From Hygrocybe punicea (lineage: Eukaryota; Basidiomycota; Agaricomycetes; Agaricales; Hygrophoraceae), in assembly GCA_963556145.1 (NCBI GenBank), contig OY744469.1:62001-126000 (forward strand): 64,000 nt of DNA, written 5' to 3'. The notes under the pieces are model-generated. The model saw only the letters and a program-made list of their open reading frames with translations. It had not been told where the DNA came from and ran no database searches. The number at the start of each line of letters is the position of its first letter. Within the stretch, counting starts at the first letter, position 1. Of the stretch, positions 31,201-40,823 are shown piece by piece. The position numbers and the translations under genes were made by a program.

Positions 31201-33878
31201 GTTTGAAATTGCGGATTATAGCGGACTAATGCCTTATTTTGTTCATAAGACTTAGTTAAAGGAATTGTAGTGGTTTCTTCAAGTTCCATAGGTAAAGTGC
31301 ATAAATAGGATGTTGAGGCATGGGCAGTAGTAGCTCCTCTGATGTGATTAACTTGAGAATGGCTTGGTGTGACCATTAGTTCAAATCTGTTTGTCAAATC
31401 TTCAGGATTCTTGAATACTAAATATGTACCATCTATTCTTTCATCAATAGAAACATAGTTGCCTCTTTGCCATGGTCTTCCAAGTAATAAATCAAATGGC
31501 ACTGTCTCTCCTATGTAAAGATTGGCATAGGTAAGGACACCACCACAAGTCAATGGAACTTCTGAGACCAATCCTTTTAATGTTCCTTCACCTCCATTAG
31601 CATCATTCATTGTGAGAATTTTTCCTACATCCATAGGTCTTTGGATAATTTCTTTCCAGACTTTTTTACTAATCACATTTAACTGGGATCCAGTGTCAAT
31701 GATGGCTTCAATAGGTCTTCTATCACATTCCATCTGAAGCCTGATTAACACTCCACGATCCTTGGTTATGAATGAGCTTGCAATGGCAGATACCTTTGCA
31801 TTCTTTCTCTTGATCATGTCTGTTAATTGCTCAGATAATTCCTTGGAAGAAGCTAATACTTCACGAACGCGCAGGGTAACTGGTGTGTCAAGGATTTGAT
31901 TGACAACTTGAGTTTCTCCAATATTGACTGAAATTTCAGATTGTCTGGGAGTGGGCTTTGGACGAGTTATGGCATTATGTCTTTCAGCCATGATCTTGTT
32001 CTTATCTATGTTTGCCTTGTGTCCTTGTATATGAGTCTTGGCTGGCTTTGTTGGAGAAGGATCTATCATCTCCACATCTGAATCTGTGTCTGAAGGAATA
32101 TGTATTGGGGCTCTTATATCCATTGGAACAGGTTGTTTTGTATGTAGATCTTCTGTAGGATGGAATGGGTTTGTCTTCTTGAGAGCAAAAGGTAATGGTG
32201 TGGGTACATGTGCTTGAGCTTGCTTCTGTGCTGAAAGAGGGCCGGGTTTGACTGGGCCTTTAGGAATGGGTGGCAGTACTGTATTAGGCCTTATATTCTC
32301 TTTTCCTTTGGCCTTAATACCTGTGGGAGGATATACTCCATCTAATACTTCCTTCCTTGCTGCACCAATTTTCTGTGGTCCTCTGACTGCAGGCAGGATT
32401 TGTATTTCTTCTTCCTTGATTGTAGGTATAGTATATGCTTCAAAATCTTCTTCAACATCAGATTGATAGTAATCAGAGAATTGATCTTGTAATACATAGA
32501 AGTGTGACTGGACATTGCTGGCCTTTTCAGCTACATGTCTATCAATTGCTTGTACAAATGTCTCACCCATATTTCTGCGAATTATTGAGCCATCTGGATA
32601 AACAATCCTTCCAAGACCATCCTTGGTTATCTTGCCTGTCTTGAGTAATTCATTTATTTGGAAACATGTTTGCATTCCATGTCCTTGTCCTCCACAACCA
32701 TAGCAGGTCATGGGTCCTCTTTGTTCATTGGAAGGAGTAAACGAATTGGTAGGGGTAAACGAACTAGTAGAAGGGTTTGGTGGAAGGCCAACACTATTGG
32801 CAGCTGAGATTTTGAAGGGAGGTCTTTGTGTTTGCTGTGACTGTGCTTGCTTTTGCTGAGGTTGTTTCAACTCAGGTGGGCTAATACAGTGAGCAATGTC
32901 TGGATCTAGCTTCAAGGCTCTATAGTATGCTAGTCCATACTTAATATCATCCAAAGAAAGCTTTCCCATTTGCTTGATTAAAGACTCTACTTCATTCTGG
33001 TGTGATGATGATGTGGAGGTAGACTTCCTGTCTATCCCCTTCCTGCCATTATCTTTCTTCTCAGCTTCTTTCCTTACTGTCTTCTTAAATAGTTCATCAT
33101 CTGAATCATATGCCTTGGATTTGAATGCCTTCTTCTTCTTGCTAGCTTTCTTTCTCTTGATGCAGGCTTCATAGTCACTATCTGTATCATACTCTGATGA
33201 ATCATCTGTATCAGAGTCTTCTGAAACAGAGTTGTCTAGTCTTCCTGGTATATCTGAATCTGAATCTGCTAGATTCATGTCAAACCGATTCCTTTCAAAT
33301 AGAGTTTCTGCAACCTTAATGACATCTTTCATAGGGAATGGAGATGTGACATCTAAAGGTGTTGATCCAGTGTTGAGACGTGTCTCAATGATATGTCTGA
33401 GGTTCTTGTTGATTCCATGCCAGAAGTATGCAGCCTTTTCATCTGCAGAGATCTTCTTCTTGCTCTCTAACCATCCTGCAATAGTAATGAACCTGCGTTC
33501 ATATTGCTTCCATTTGGTGAGAGTTCTGATCTGCTTAAGTTTCCAAATGCGTGCAAGGGTCATGAGATCTCTAACAATGTATCTTGTTTCCTTTAGGGCA
33601 GCATCAAAGTAGCGAGTAATATCTTTCTCAAGAGTATTCCAGTCCTGGGATATGTAACTCTCCAGGGCTTCAATGAGCTTGACTACTTTGGTGGAGCAGT
33701 AATCTACAATCCTTTCACATTTCTCTTTATCAGAAACAGCATAGGATTTGCACATTTGATTGTAATGCCTTAAGAATCTCTTGACTTCTTCATAGCTTCC
33801 TTTGAATTTAGCTGGGGCAGACTTCTGCCCTAGTAGGGGCATCATGTCTGGGGTACGAGCACTGGTGCTTGTGGACAT
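27897..33878 (-). CDS. Gypsy ORF1: Gag, zinc knuckle, aspartic protease and ~1150-residue extension
   Basis: The frame is 1993 codons from ATG 33878. Capsid-like Gag spans about residues 20-190 (SYEEVKRFLRHYNQMCKSYA...YFWHGINKNLRHIIETRLN). A CCHC knuckle (CYGCGGQGHGMQTC) lies near 390. A retropepsin-like protease lies at about 715-820, with IIDTGSQLNVIS as active site and LLLGRPWQRG as the second conserved block. The remaining ~1150 residues are mostly disordered, rich in Pro, Ser, Asp and Glu. They end in a folded-looking segment (LLSDAINAVLDMRFRRPEAV...) that overlaps the start of ORF2 by 338 nt. Typical gypsy Gag-PR is below about 900 residues, so the extension is odd. Residues about 1130-1495 come from a CpG-rich block unlike its flanks. 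It forms the particle and processes polyproteins. Confidence 0.92.
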   Translation of the reverse strand: MSTSTSARTPDMMPLLGQKSAPAKFKGSYEEVKRFLRHYNQMCKSYAVSDKEKCERIVDYCSTKVVKLIEALESYISQDWNTLEKDITRYFDAALKETRYIVRDLMTLARIWKLKQIRTLTKWKQYERRFITIAGWLESKKKISADEKAAYFWHGINKNLRHIIETRLNTGSTPLDVTSPFPMKDVIKVAETLFERNRFDMNLADSDSDIPGRLDNSVSEDSDTDDSSEYDTDSDYEACIKRKKASKKKKAFKSKAYDSDDELFKKTVRKEAEKKDNGRKGIDRKSTSTSSSHQNEVESLIKQMGKLSLDDIKYGLAYYRALKLDPDIAHCISPPELKQPQQKQAQSQQTQRPPFKISAANSVGLPPNPSTSSFTPTNSFTPSNEQRGPMTCYGCGGQGHGMQTCFQINELLKTGKITKDGLGRIVYPDGSIIRRNMGETFVQAIDRHVAEKASNVQSHFYVLQDQFSDYYQSDVEEDFEAYTIPTIKEEEIQILPAVRGPQKIGAARKEVLDGVYPPTGIKAKGKENIRPNTVLPPIPKGPVKPGPLSAQKQAQAHVPTPLPFALKKTNPFHPTEDLHTKQPVPMDIRAPIHIPSDTDSDVEMIDPSPTKPAKTHIQGHKANIDKNKIMAERHNAITRPKPTPRQSEISVNIGETQVVNQILDTPVTLRVREVLASSKELSEQLTDMIKRKNAKVSAIASSFITKDRGVLIRLQMECDRRPIEAIIDTGSQLNVISKKVWKEIIQRPMDVGKILTMNDANGGEGTLKGLVSEVPLTCGGVLTYANLYIGETVPFDLLLGRPWQRGNYVSIDERIDGTYLVFKNPEDLTNRFELMVTPSHSQVNHIRGATTAHASTSYLCTLPMELEETTTIPLTKSYEQNKALVRYNPQFQTPLKPNYFTEMITCLQDKPYLDKDKSEVKGDKSISCFNIPKNAYDGSKLFALSIAHCDDMNNEESEFSKRRKIRNGFSHQGNLDRNCYKNSEEMGETVAMSAAQTPQIPPFMINNHPLPLPVEGIHSNGHPDAGRLITSFLGNSLDYQSPHLSKFLIAATVGYRLSPGIDSLGVPFEHGILLNASLATINSPSVPPSLRMGHLVFQFYPFANPSTEENFSPPPVPPPYIEDFYSFPVTTRDPRTRPGDIIPPLEPPRNPINLPVTRIPTVGSSVPTITLTGEDDRESLLTNDEARGWSPIEGWEWDYEVGKIPLHLFTDKRLPLQYTERGRRRPSLTTTMPPENTSTLADGTTDLSATTDSNFFHFRGSEVHSTAPTNDIHHSALDISRDLFEHTDRDGYEAGDEGEVEWPGCTVCTRHPAHEKCPDFTSLTKKPSFDDYTAPAATVQLAIRTEPMNGHNAIPDSDLLDVIIPTSPRAPLVASLLESTNYIPANHERSAPAALVYDHGLPPGLNMPLDAHLRDTSPGLINHYPTSAKTPEFIFPADDDWDWPVGQVRYINPVVLEPPRMLYNHAEVNYAFPPPPHAELGREPISQPPSDPDLLSDVSNHATPGSDVGNIWFPATSYLPTPPFTPFNSSENFVPLVSSSPSMSFDDLYSDLGYSPKSPIFEEILPDLNNNSDNYLYSSNKYIDIKNTSMSVDSQSSSSVYSGSDSENKAVKILSPKPDPLTIIISHTTSINSSLPQPYQEPGSRTRPISVSSSEDINSSSDESMDTDSDEELEWFAWTRSDSLDSEAITEFNSDLSQAIEEAQQPLDSPPGLISLSPTPPPLEDIPLLQLPPVSDNTWSLPEGEEINTPSDEYARLPFDRANALNAGERISPLPPSKDPRSPFSVRSGPLYPESNLLTQLHMEAPPIRPQSPIQVYSFTISNAGSSHQDLAAARILTAEPDHMSTFDVHISFLKAIRGSLVEGIRRIGFKLATPDWRALINERPSNDPVRYYFNHKCLLFRFLEEGVSEGLPEPATEHFRPLHFTESNPLLEEEEITFLKNSSIIFRSNRRMLLSDAINAVLDMRFRRPEAVADLLKEGYFDPPKYLKSTIT

Positions 33879-33930
33879 TGTGTATTAGAGGTATAGAAAT
33901 GCTTGGGTTATTTAAATTTAAAACCCCTCG

Positions 33931-33942
33931 CGGTGGGCTCCA
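33931..33942 (-). promoter_or_regulatory. Putative primer-binding site of the gypsy element
   Basis: On the element's strand TGGAGCCCACCG begins 4 nt after the 5' LTR end. A TGG start at this distance is the usual form of a tRNA 3'-end complement. I cannot name the tRNA without a tRNA set from the organism. Confidence 0.55.
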
Positions 33943-33946
33943 ATTT

Positions 33947-35340
33947 TGTTATGTGAATGTTTGTTTCACCAAGAATTACCGGAGTTGACTTTGTTCAGGT
34001 ACCTTCTTGTTGTTCGTGGGTTTTTAATTTTTAAATAACCTATCAGGAAGGGGTTTGTGGGTATATGTACTATATGAATCAATAGAATGTAATAGTGAGG
34101 TCTCTTCAATTAAGAATTGAGACTTTGAGTAGGGATGAATAGCAATTGAGTGTGTGATGTACTGAAAATACTAATATGAACTACTGGAATATAAATGAAT
34201 ACTGATAACAATATTCACCAGTTGAATATGGATGGTTTTGGCTACAGGGCCTATTCAATCAAGAGTATCTCTGGGTATTATAATATCTGACTTAAATCCG
34301 AAGCTTCAAACGCACATTGGCTACTAGTTCAGGGATATCTTTAATACCTTTTGAATACTCTGTTTTGTTTAGGATGAAACCTTAACCTTAGAAGTGTATC
34401 TATTTAAGATAAAACCTTAACCTTAGAAATGTATCTAGCTGACTAATGCTGACTAATGAATTGATTGGACTGAGTGAACTGGGTGAATTCTCCTTGATGA
34501 CAAGGGGAACTCAGAGAATGATAGAATAAGAGTGAACTAGACTGGATTGCAAGCACTAGCTACTACAATGAGTAACTACTAGTACTAAGAGAATGAGGGA
34601 TCACACTGTGTGAACCCAACTAAGAGTGACTACTGAGTGGTGAGGGGGGGAATCCTACTGACTACTGGAATTTGGGGGCCCTATTTATACTGTTGGAGAA
34701 CAATGGGGGACTGAGAACAATGGGAAAGTGAGAACAATAGGACTGAGTCATGAGAACAATGGATGGCATCAAAGAGGCTGTGAACAATGGGCTCTATCTC
34801 CATTTGGACTGTTTAGAACAATAGACTGCTCAGAACAATAGACCATTGTCTTTATGTAAGCAGAATATCACAATCACTCTCTGATGCATCCTATCTTATC
34901 ATTATCTTATCATCCTCTTGTTCACATCTTATCTAATCATTTCCCATTATCTAGCTGAGCCGCTTTTGATCAATACAAGTAAACAAGATTTGTAATCAAT
35001 CCATTACTGCTAATATAGGTAACAATGCTAGTTGGGCTTGTCTCCTTGCACGCGCAATACAGAGAAATATATAGTAAATACTAATGAGTGGGGGATGTGC
35101 CTCTGTGCACCATACATAAACGGCTAGGTCTGGGCATTACTAGTGAAGCCATAATAAATGATATAAAGGTAAGCATATATGCTATTTGTGTCTGTTCACT
35201 AGCATGCGTAATGTGGAAAGGCATAGAATGGGTACTAATGAGTGTAGGTGTGCATCCATAGTGTTGCACTTAAATATCTAAGTCCGTGGTCCGATGGTAA
35301 ACCCATGACATTACACCCAAAAACACTTGGGGTCATGACA
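33947..35340 (-). repeat. 5' LTR
   Basis: Same as 20460-21853; bordered on the right by CCGT, the target duplication. Its outer edge lies 66 bp upstream of the ATG at 35407. Confidence 0.95.
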
Positions 35341-35406
35341 CCGTCAGGTACAATTTACAGAGGGGATGTTGGACGACTCGGCTGCTAATTCCTAACCAAG
35401 CATTCA

Positions 35407-37777
35407 ATGTCAACAAGTGACAAAAATAAAGGTGGTCAAAAGGCATGGACGACGAACGAGCAGAAGGACTGGCTTACCAACAGATTGCCTTCCTACGTGG
35501 CATCCAGAGCCAGCGACTCGCCTTCGGATTTCTGGGCCGGCGTTTTTGAGGGTTGGTTCGAAAACTGGCCAATCAGCAGCGCAGACGAAGGAGATGCGGC
35601 GGCGAAGTCATCTGAGGAGCAGGCAAAGAAGAAAAAGGCGGTGAGTGATGTCCAACATCCAACAATCCAGGCACTCACAGAATTCCCGCCGCTAGCAAAT
35701 CAAGGACTGGTTTAAAAATCACAGTCGAGTGAGTGCGTCTAGCATAGAGGGACGGCGTGGCCTTCTCGATCTCCGCGCCAAGAGGCAGCGCAAACTGACA
35801 CCATGTCAAGCCTATTCAAAACTGTATTACGACGCGAAACTCAAAGCAGTCGTGAATGAACGTTGGAGGGAGCAATACCTGAACGAACACCCCGACCATG
35901 ACCTAACCGAGCCAGTGCCCGTGCCTACGATCAAATTTCGGAATGCCGTGACACAAGAATTGTTTGAGGGAGAGGCTGCGGACGTGAAGGAAAAGGTCGA
36001 GCGGGAGCGGGAGAAACTTGGACAGGAGGAGTTTACGGACCTTGACGCAGCAGATGGGCTTGATCAAAAGGAGCGTGAGCGCATCAAAACTGCGCAGCAG
36101 TTTCAAACGTACATTCCTCTTCGTAGCTCTTGACCAATCCAAGCTGCTAACGGTGTCGTTTTCTTGACAGTGGTATCGACTCGCTTAGTCACACGATGAC
36201 GAAACTCTTGGAGGAGATCTACATTAAAACTGGCATGATTGGGATGGCCTTGTTTGCTGGTCCCGAGCCCAGTCAAGGCGGGAATATTACTGTACTTGAG
36301 TGAGTGGTACGGCGACTTGAATTTTTGATTTCTTGGACTGATTGTGCTCGGTTGTTGAGATTCCACAAGGGAAAATCAACTCATGGTCACGATTTTGGAG
36401 TTGCCCATGACGAGTTTGCCACTCATGTTCGGAAACCTTTCAATCACTTCGCGTCCCGTTGTTTTCGTGAGTACCACAAAGTGTTTCCTTTTTTTGCATG
36501 AATAACAGTAAATCTGCAGCGAATTCTGTACGGATTTCCCGAGCACTTCCAGGAACTGAGGATCTCGCCAATTATTTAAGCAAGGTATGTACTGAGTTTC
36601 GATTGAATGTTTTTCTCACTCACCTTACCTTCCAGCCCGACGACGATGACTTGGCTAAACCCTCAGATGCCTCTCGCCGAACCCGGACTTTGTTGCCCAA
36701 AGCCGATGGCAAGGGGAAACACCGCTATCGTTCGGCTGAGACGATCGATGACTTGGACGACGAGGGTCCGGCCAATCAACTTGAGGCGCCGAAACTCACT
36801 TGGTCTGCCGCAGCCCCGGACACTGAGTCTGAATATGAGAGGGAGAAGCGCGAGAATGTTGCGAGGAACCGAGCATTGCTGAAGGATGTGCAGGGATCTT
36901 ACATGGAACTGATAAAGGACCTTGGGAGGTCTTTGCCGTCTGGTTCTAAACCAAAGGCTGGAACAGCGATGAAGAGTTTGGAGGACCAATTGGTCTCCAG
37001 TTTGTCTAAGGTATGTTCAAGTTTGCATTTATTGAACAGCTGCAACACTGACGGATCACATGTAGCTAAATGAGAAGGGTGGATTGGAGTCGGAAGATGA
37101 TGGCAACAATACTAGTGGTTTGCTGGCGCCAGAAGGGACTGTTTCTGAGAACATGCCTATTTGTGAGAAGTCTGCTTCGCCTGAATGGTTCCAGAAGTAT
37201 ATCGACAGGTTGGAAGCTGTTGAGGGACCTGAGCCTCTCAAGGAGATCATTCAAAAGTTTCCTAGGTTTGAGATGGCATTGGGTTTTCCGACTGGGCAGG
37301 TAGGTGAATTTAATTGATTACAGTTTTGCCACACTCACATGGATGTAGGGAAAAGCCATGGCATTGTCTACTACTGGTCGGCCTGATATAATTGGTCGCT
37401 GGATCAATAGTGGACGAAAAGCTTTACCAGTGATTGATGATCTGCCTGCTTTTGTGGGGTCCTGGAAGAGATGGTGGGGTGCCCTGCAACCCAAGTCACG
37501 TGTCCAGAAAGGTAATGGCAAGGGGTCCTGAGGGGTAGATGATAAGGAGGAGTGGGAGGACTTACGTAAAGGAAGCATTAATGGCTTCTTTAACATTGTG
37601 GTCAGTCTTGCCTCTTGGTGGATGGCACTGAAGACTGCAGCACAGCGGAAGATATTTCTTGAGATGATTGATGAGGTGTCCTGGGCAATGGATCAGATGA
37701 TGGGTGAGGTTGGAGCTGGGAAGAAGCGTGGTCACAACACTGTTGAAGAGGAGGGTAGTAGAAAATCCAAGAAGTAA
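35407..37777 (+). pseudogene. Dispersed agaricomycete hypothetical protein family, one premature stop
   Basis: Many small exons splice well: 35407-35640 (WTTNEQKDWLTNRLPSY, FWAGVFEGWFENWP), an exon from 35696 (QIKDWFKNHSR, LTPCQAYSKLYYDAKLKAVV), then TGIDSLSHTMTKLLEEIY, HKGKSTHGHDFG, NSVRISRALPGTEDLANYLS and a long exon with LTWSAAAPDTE. Later exons give SPEWFQKYIDRLEAVEGPEP, MALSTTGRPDIIGRWI, FVGSWKRWWGALQPKSRV and INGFFNIVVSLASWW. This matches a multi-copy family of unknown function in mushroom genomes, often near transposons. A TGA at 37529-37531 interrupts the frame before GVDDKEEWEDL. The frame ends at TAA 37775-37777, but this overlaps a GTAAGT donor, so another exon may follow. The gypsy LTR sits just upstream and may have removed its promoter. 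Confidence 0.65.
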
Positions 37778-38315
37778 GTCAACTATTCATTTTCTTTGAT
37801 TGGTGTCTGAAAAGTGACGTAGGCAGAGAAAGGCCTGATGTGGGCTATGAGGGGGGGGGGGGGGGGGGAATTTGTGATATACCCAGAAGTATTTTGTGTT
37901 TGATGGTTGGCTTGGAAAAATGATTGGGGTGCTATGATATTTGCTTGTGCATTGAAACTGAAAGTTGATCCCTGAGCAAGATTTGGTCCAGATAAAATCT
38001 TGCAGTAATTGAGCCTAACATTTGAAGAGACAAGCTATGGTCCTGAATAAAGGTTGACCCTGGAATATGTTGATTGTTGATAAGTCCCACAGGAAATGAC
38101 CCACAACAATACCTGAACCAATGTTGATGCACGCTAGGAGTTTGTAATGCATGTTGATATGTACGATGGCAGTATGTCCCCAGTCCCAGGCAGGAAATGA
38201 TCACTGAACTGAAGGAAATGATGACTGTGAGTGCCATGATTGTGTGTTGAGAGTCAAAGGCAGGAAATGATCACTGAAATGAAGAAAGTATTGATTGGAA
38301 GTGTAATCCCCGATG
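37778..38315. other. Non-coding stretch with an 18-G run
   Basis: A run of 18 G occupies 37851-37868. Further right, the words CAGGAAATGATCACTGAA(A/C)TGAAG recur (about 38188 and 38262). No gene seen. Confidence 0.5.
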
Positions 38316-39765
38316 CAATCCAATGCTGCAGTAATAGCTGGGCCCCGGCCAACCCAATGTGGCAGCAATAGCTGAGCCCTGGCCAACCCAATGCTGCAGC
38401 AATAGCTGAAGCTAGGTCAACTTACCCTGCAGCAATAGCTGGCCCTGGGTCAACCTGGTGCTGCAGCAAGAGCTGGGGCTGGGTCAACCCAATGCTGCAG
38501 CAATAACTGGCCCTGGGTCAACCCGGTGCTGCAGCAAGAGCTGGGCCTAGGTCAACCCAATGCTGCAGCAATAGCTGGCCCTGGGTTAACCCAATGCTGC
38601 ATCGATAGCTTGCCCTGGGTTGACCTGGTGGTGTGGCAATAGCTGGGCCCTGGTTGACCCAATGCTGCAGCAATAGCTGAAGCTAGGTCAACCTACCCTG
38701 CAGCAAGAGCTGGGGCCAGGTCAACCCAATGCTGCAGCAATAGCTGGCCCTGGGTCAACCTGGTGCTGCAGCAATAGCTGGCCCTGGGTCAACCTGGTGC
38801 TGCAGCAACAGCTGGCCCTGGGTCAACCCGGTGCTGCAGCAATAGCTGGCCCTGGGTCAACCTGGCGCTGCAGCAACAGCTGGGCCCAGGTTGACCCACA
38901 GCAGCAGCAAGAGCTGGGGCCAGGTCGACCCACAGCAGCAGCAAGATCTGGGGCCAGGTTGACCCAAAGCTGCAGCAAGAGCTGGGGCCAGGTCAACCCA
39001 ATGCTGCAGCAATAGCTGGCCCTGGGTCAACCCAATGCTGCAGGCATTGCTGGGGCCAGGTCGACCCAATGCCGCAGCAATAGCTGGCCCTGGGTTGACC
39101 CAATGGTGCAGCAATAGCTGGGCCCAGGTTGACCCACAGCAGCAGCAAGAGCTGGGGCCAGGTCAACCCAATGCTGCAGGCATTGCTGGGGCCAGGTCGA
39201 CCCGATGGTGCAGCAATAGCTGGCCCTGGGTTGACCCGATGGTGCAGCAATAGCTGGCCCTGGGTTGACCCGATGGTGCAGCAATAGCTGGCCCTGAGTT
39301 GACCCAATGGTGCAGCAATAGCTGGGCCCCGGTTGACCCAATGCTGCAGCTAGGTCAACCTACCCTGCAGCAAGTGCTGGGCCAGGGTCAACCCAGTGCT
39401 GCAGCAATAGCTGGACCCCAGTCACCCTACCCTCCAGCGAGTGCTGGACCCAGGTCAACCCAGTGCTGCAGCAACAGCTGGAGCCAGGTCAACCCCAGCC
39501 TGCAGCAAGACCTGGTCTGGGGTCAACCCAGTGCTGCAGCAATAACTGAAACCAGGTCAACCCACATTGCTTGAACAGCTGGACCTGGGTCAACCCAACC
39601 ATCCCAGAATAGCTGCCCTGGGTTAACCTACCCCATGGCAGAGCTGGCACTGGGTTGACCCACCCAGCTGCCCTTCACCAGGAAGAGCTGTACCTGGGTC
39701 AACCTACCCCTCTACATTTCCCCAGCAAGAGCTGTCATTTGGGTTAACCTACCCCCCCAGCAAGC
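38316..39765. repeat. 34-bp minisatellite array, about 1.4 kb
   Basis: About 40 imperfect copies of a 34-bp unit combining CTGCAGCAATAGCTGG, CCCTGGGTCAACC and CAATG/CGGTG. Variants swap GGTCAACC for GGTTGACC and GGCCCTGGG for GGGGCCAGG. The unit contains two near-palindromes (GCTGCAGC, GGTCAACC). Because 34 is not a multiple of 3, the long open frames here change frame at every repeat and are not genes. The array ends exactly where the truncated gypsy pol begins. Confidence 0.92.
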
Positions 39766-39776
39766 AACTGCGCTAT

Positions 39777-40616
39777 GTGTACCTACCTTTTGCAACTATA
39801 TCTGCGATTGGGTTAACCAAAACGACTGGGTCTACTGTCGTAGAAGCGCTCGACTATCTCGCCTCCCGCTACGGTATCCACCACATCCGCATTTCACCCT
39901 ATAACTCACAAGCGAACGGACCCGTTGAGCGTCGCCACCTAGATGTCCGGGAGGCCATTATGAAAAGTTGTGACGGAGATGAAAAGAAATGGCACACCGT
40001 AACCCACTCCGTATTTTGGGCCGAACGGGTCACGACACACAAAAGCCTCGGATACTCGTCCTACTACATCGCACACAGAATAGAACCGCTTATTCCATTC
40101 AATTTTGCCGAAGCTACGTACATGGTTCCGACGCAAGATACAATGTCTACGACCGACCTCATAGTCATCCGCGCCCGACAACTTCGTAAATGAGAAACCG
40201 ACCTCGATCGGGTCAAAGAAAAGCTTACCAAATCTCGGCTCGCGTCCGCCCGGCAATTCGAGCAGAAATACGCCAACACGATCAAAGTTTTCGACTTCGA
40301 ACCCAGTAACCTCATTCTCGTCCGAAATTCACGTATCGAAATGTCTCTCGATCGTAAAGCAAAACCGCGGTACTTTGGACCCATGGTTGTCATCAGGAAA
40401 ACAGAAGGCGGATCCTACATACTCGCCAAACTCGACGGTGCAGTTTCTAAATCTCGATTTGCCGCTTTCCGAGTCGTACCCTACCACGCCCGCTCAAAAA
40501 TATCGATACCGTTGGACGACTTCTTACAATACCCCGATGCCGACGATACCGATTCAAACGATCTTGATGATCCGACGTACCCACCCTCTATAGACTCCTC
40601 ACCCGACGACAATTAA
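39777..40616 (+). pseudogene. 3' end of a second gypsy pol (integrase C-terminal part)
   Basis: The frame opens with HHIRISPYNSQANGPVERRH, the last part of an integrase core with its catalytic Glu. It continues with LGYSSYYIAHRIEPLIPFNF, YFGPMVVIRKTEGGSYILA and KLDGAVSKSRFAAFRVVPY. The same blocks occur in the pol at 23786-28234 (ANGVIERGH, YYLLHGTHPILPFD, YLGPYEVVRQT, ELDGAVHAEHYAAFRILPY), so it is the same clade. A TGA at 40191-40193 splits it. It ends in an acidic tail at TAA 40614-40616 and has no ASCH domain. The 5' nine-tenths of the element is gone, replaced by the minisatellite. Codons are CpG-rich, unlike the intact element. Confidence 0.88.
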
Positions 40617-40823
40617 GCATTTCATTTATATTCTGTCCACGTTATACCCCCATTTTATTTAGTTCCTCTTAGTTTTCTAACGATATGACGAATGATGCGA
40701 ATAGTCCTATGTCTTCGGGAGCCGATCGGCTTTCCTTAGCTGGGTGAACAAGCTGACACGTCTTTTATGTACACGATATATTTTTATATATATACAACGG
40801 GCTCGTTATTTTTTCTATATATT

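Larger units (their letters stand above)
20460..35340 (-). mobile_element. Full-length Ty3/gypsy-type LTR retrotransposon with ASCH-tailed pol (14.9 kb)
   Basis: The two 1394-bp direct repeats, 20460-21853 and 33947-35340, are equal in length and I found no difference on reading them side by side. On the element's strand each LTR starts TGTCATGACC and ends ATAACA. CCGT flanks both sides (20456-20459 and 35341-35344), a target duplication of 4 bp. A primer-binding-type sequence lies next to the 5' LTR. Three long minus-strand ORFs follow in the order gag-protease-extension, pol-ASCH, ORF3. Intact ORFs plus matching LTRs point to a young, possibly still mobile copy. The element is unusually long for fungal gypsy elements, mainly because of the ORF1 extension and a 1.1-kb gap between pol and ORF3. 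Confidence 0.95.

Noticed and set aside
38857..39341. Long minus-strand frames with Gly/Pro/Ser/Cys repeats
   Set aside because: They are translations of the 34-bp minisatellite; the unit is not a multiple of three and the frames have no start or splice support.
38316..39765. Regular repeats that could suggest a CRISPR-like array
   Set aside because: Units are directly adjacent and degenerate, without unique spacers, and the genome is eukaryotic.
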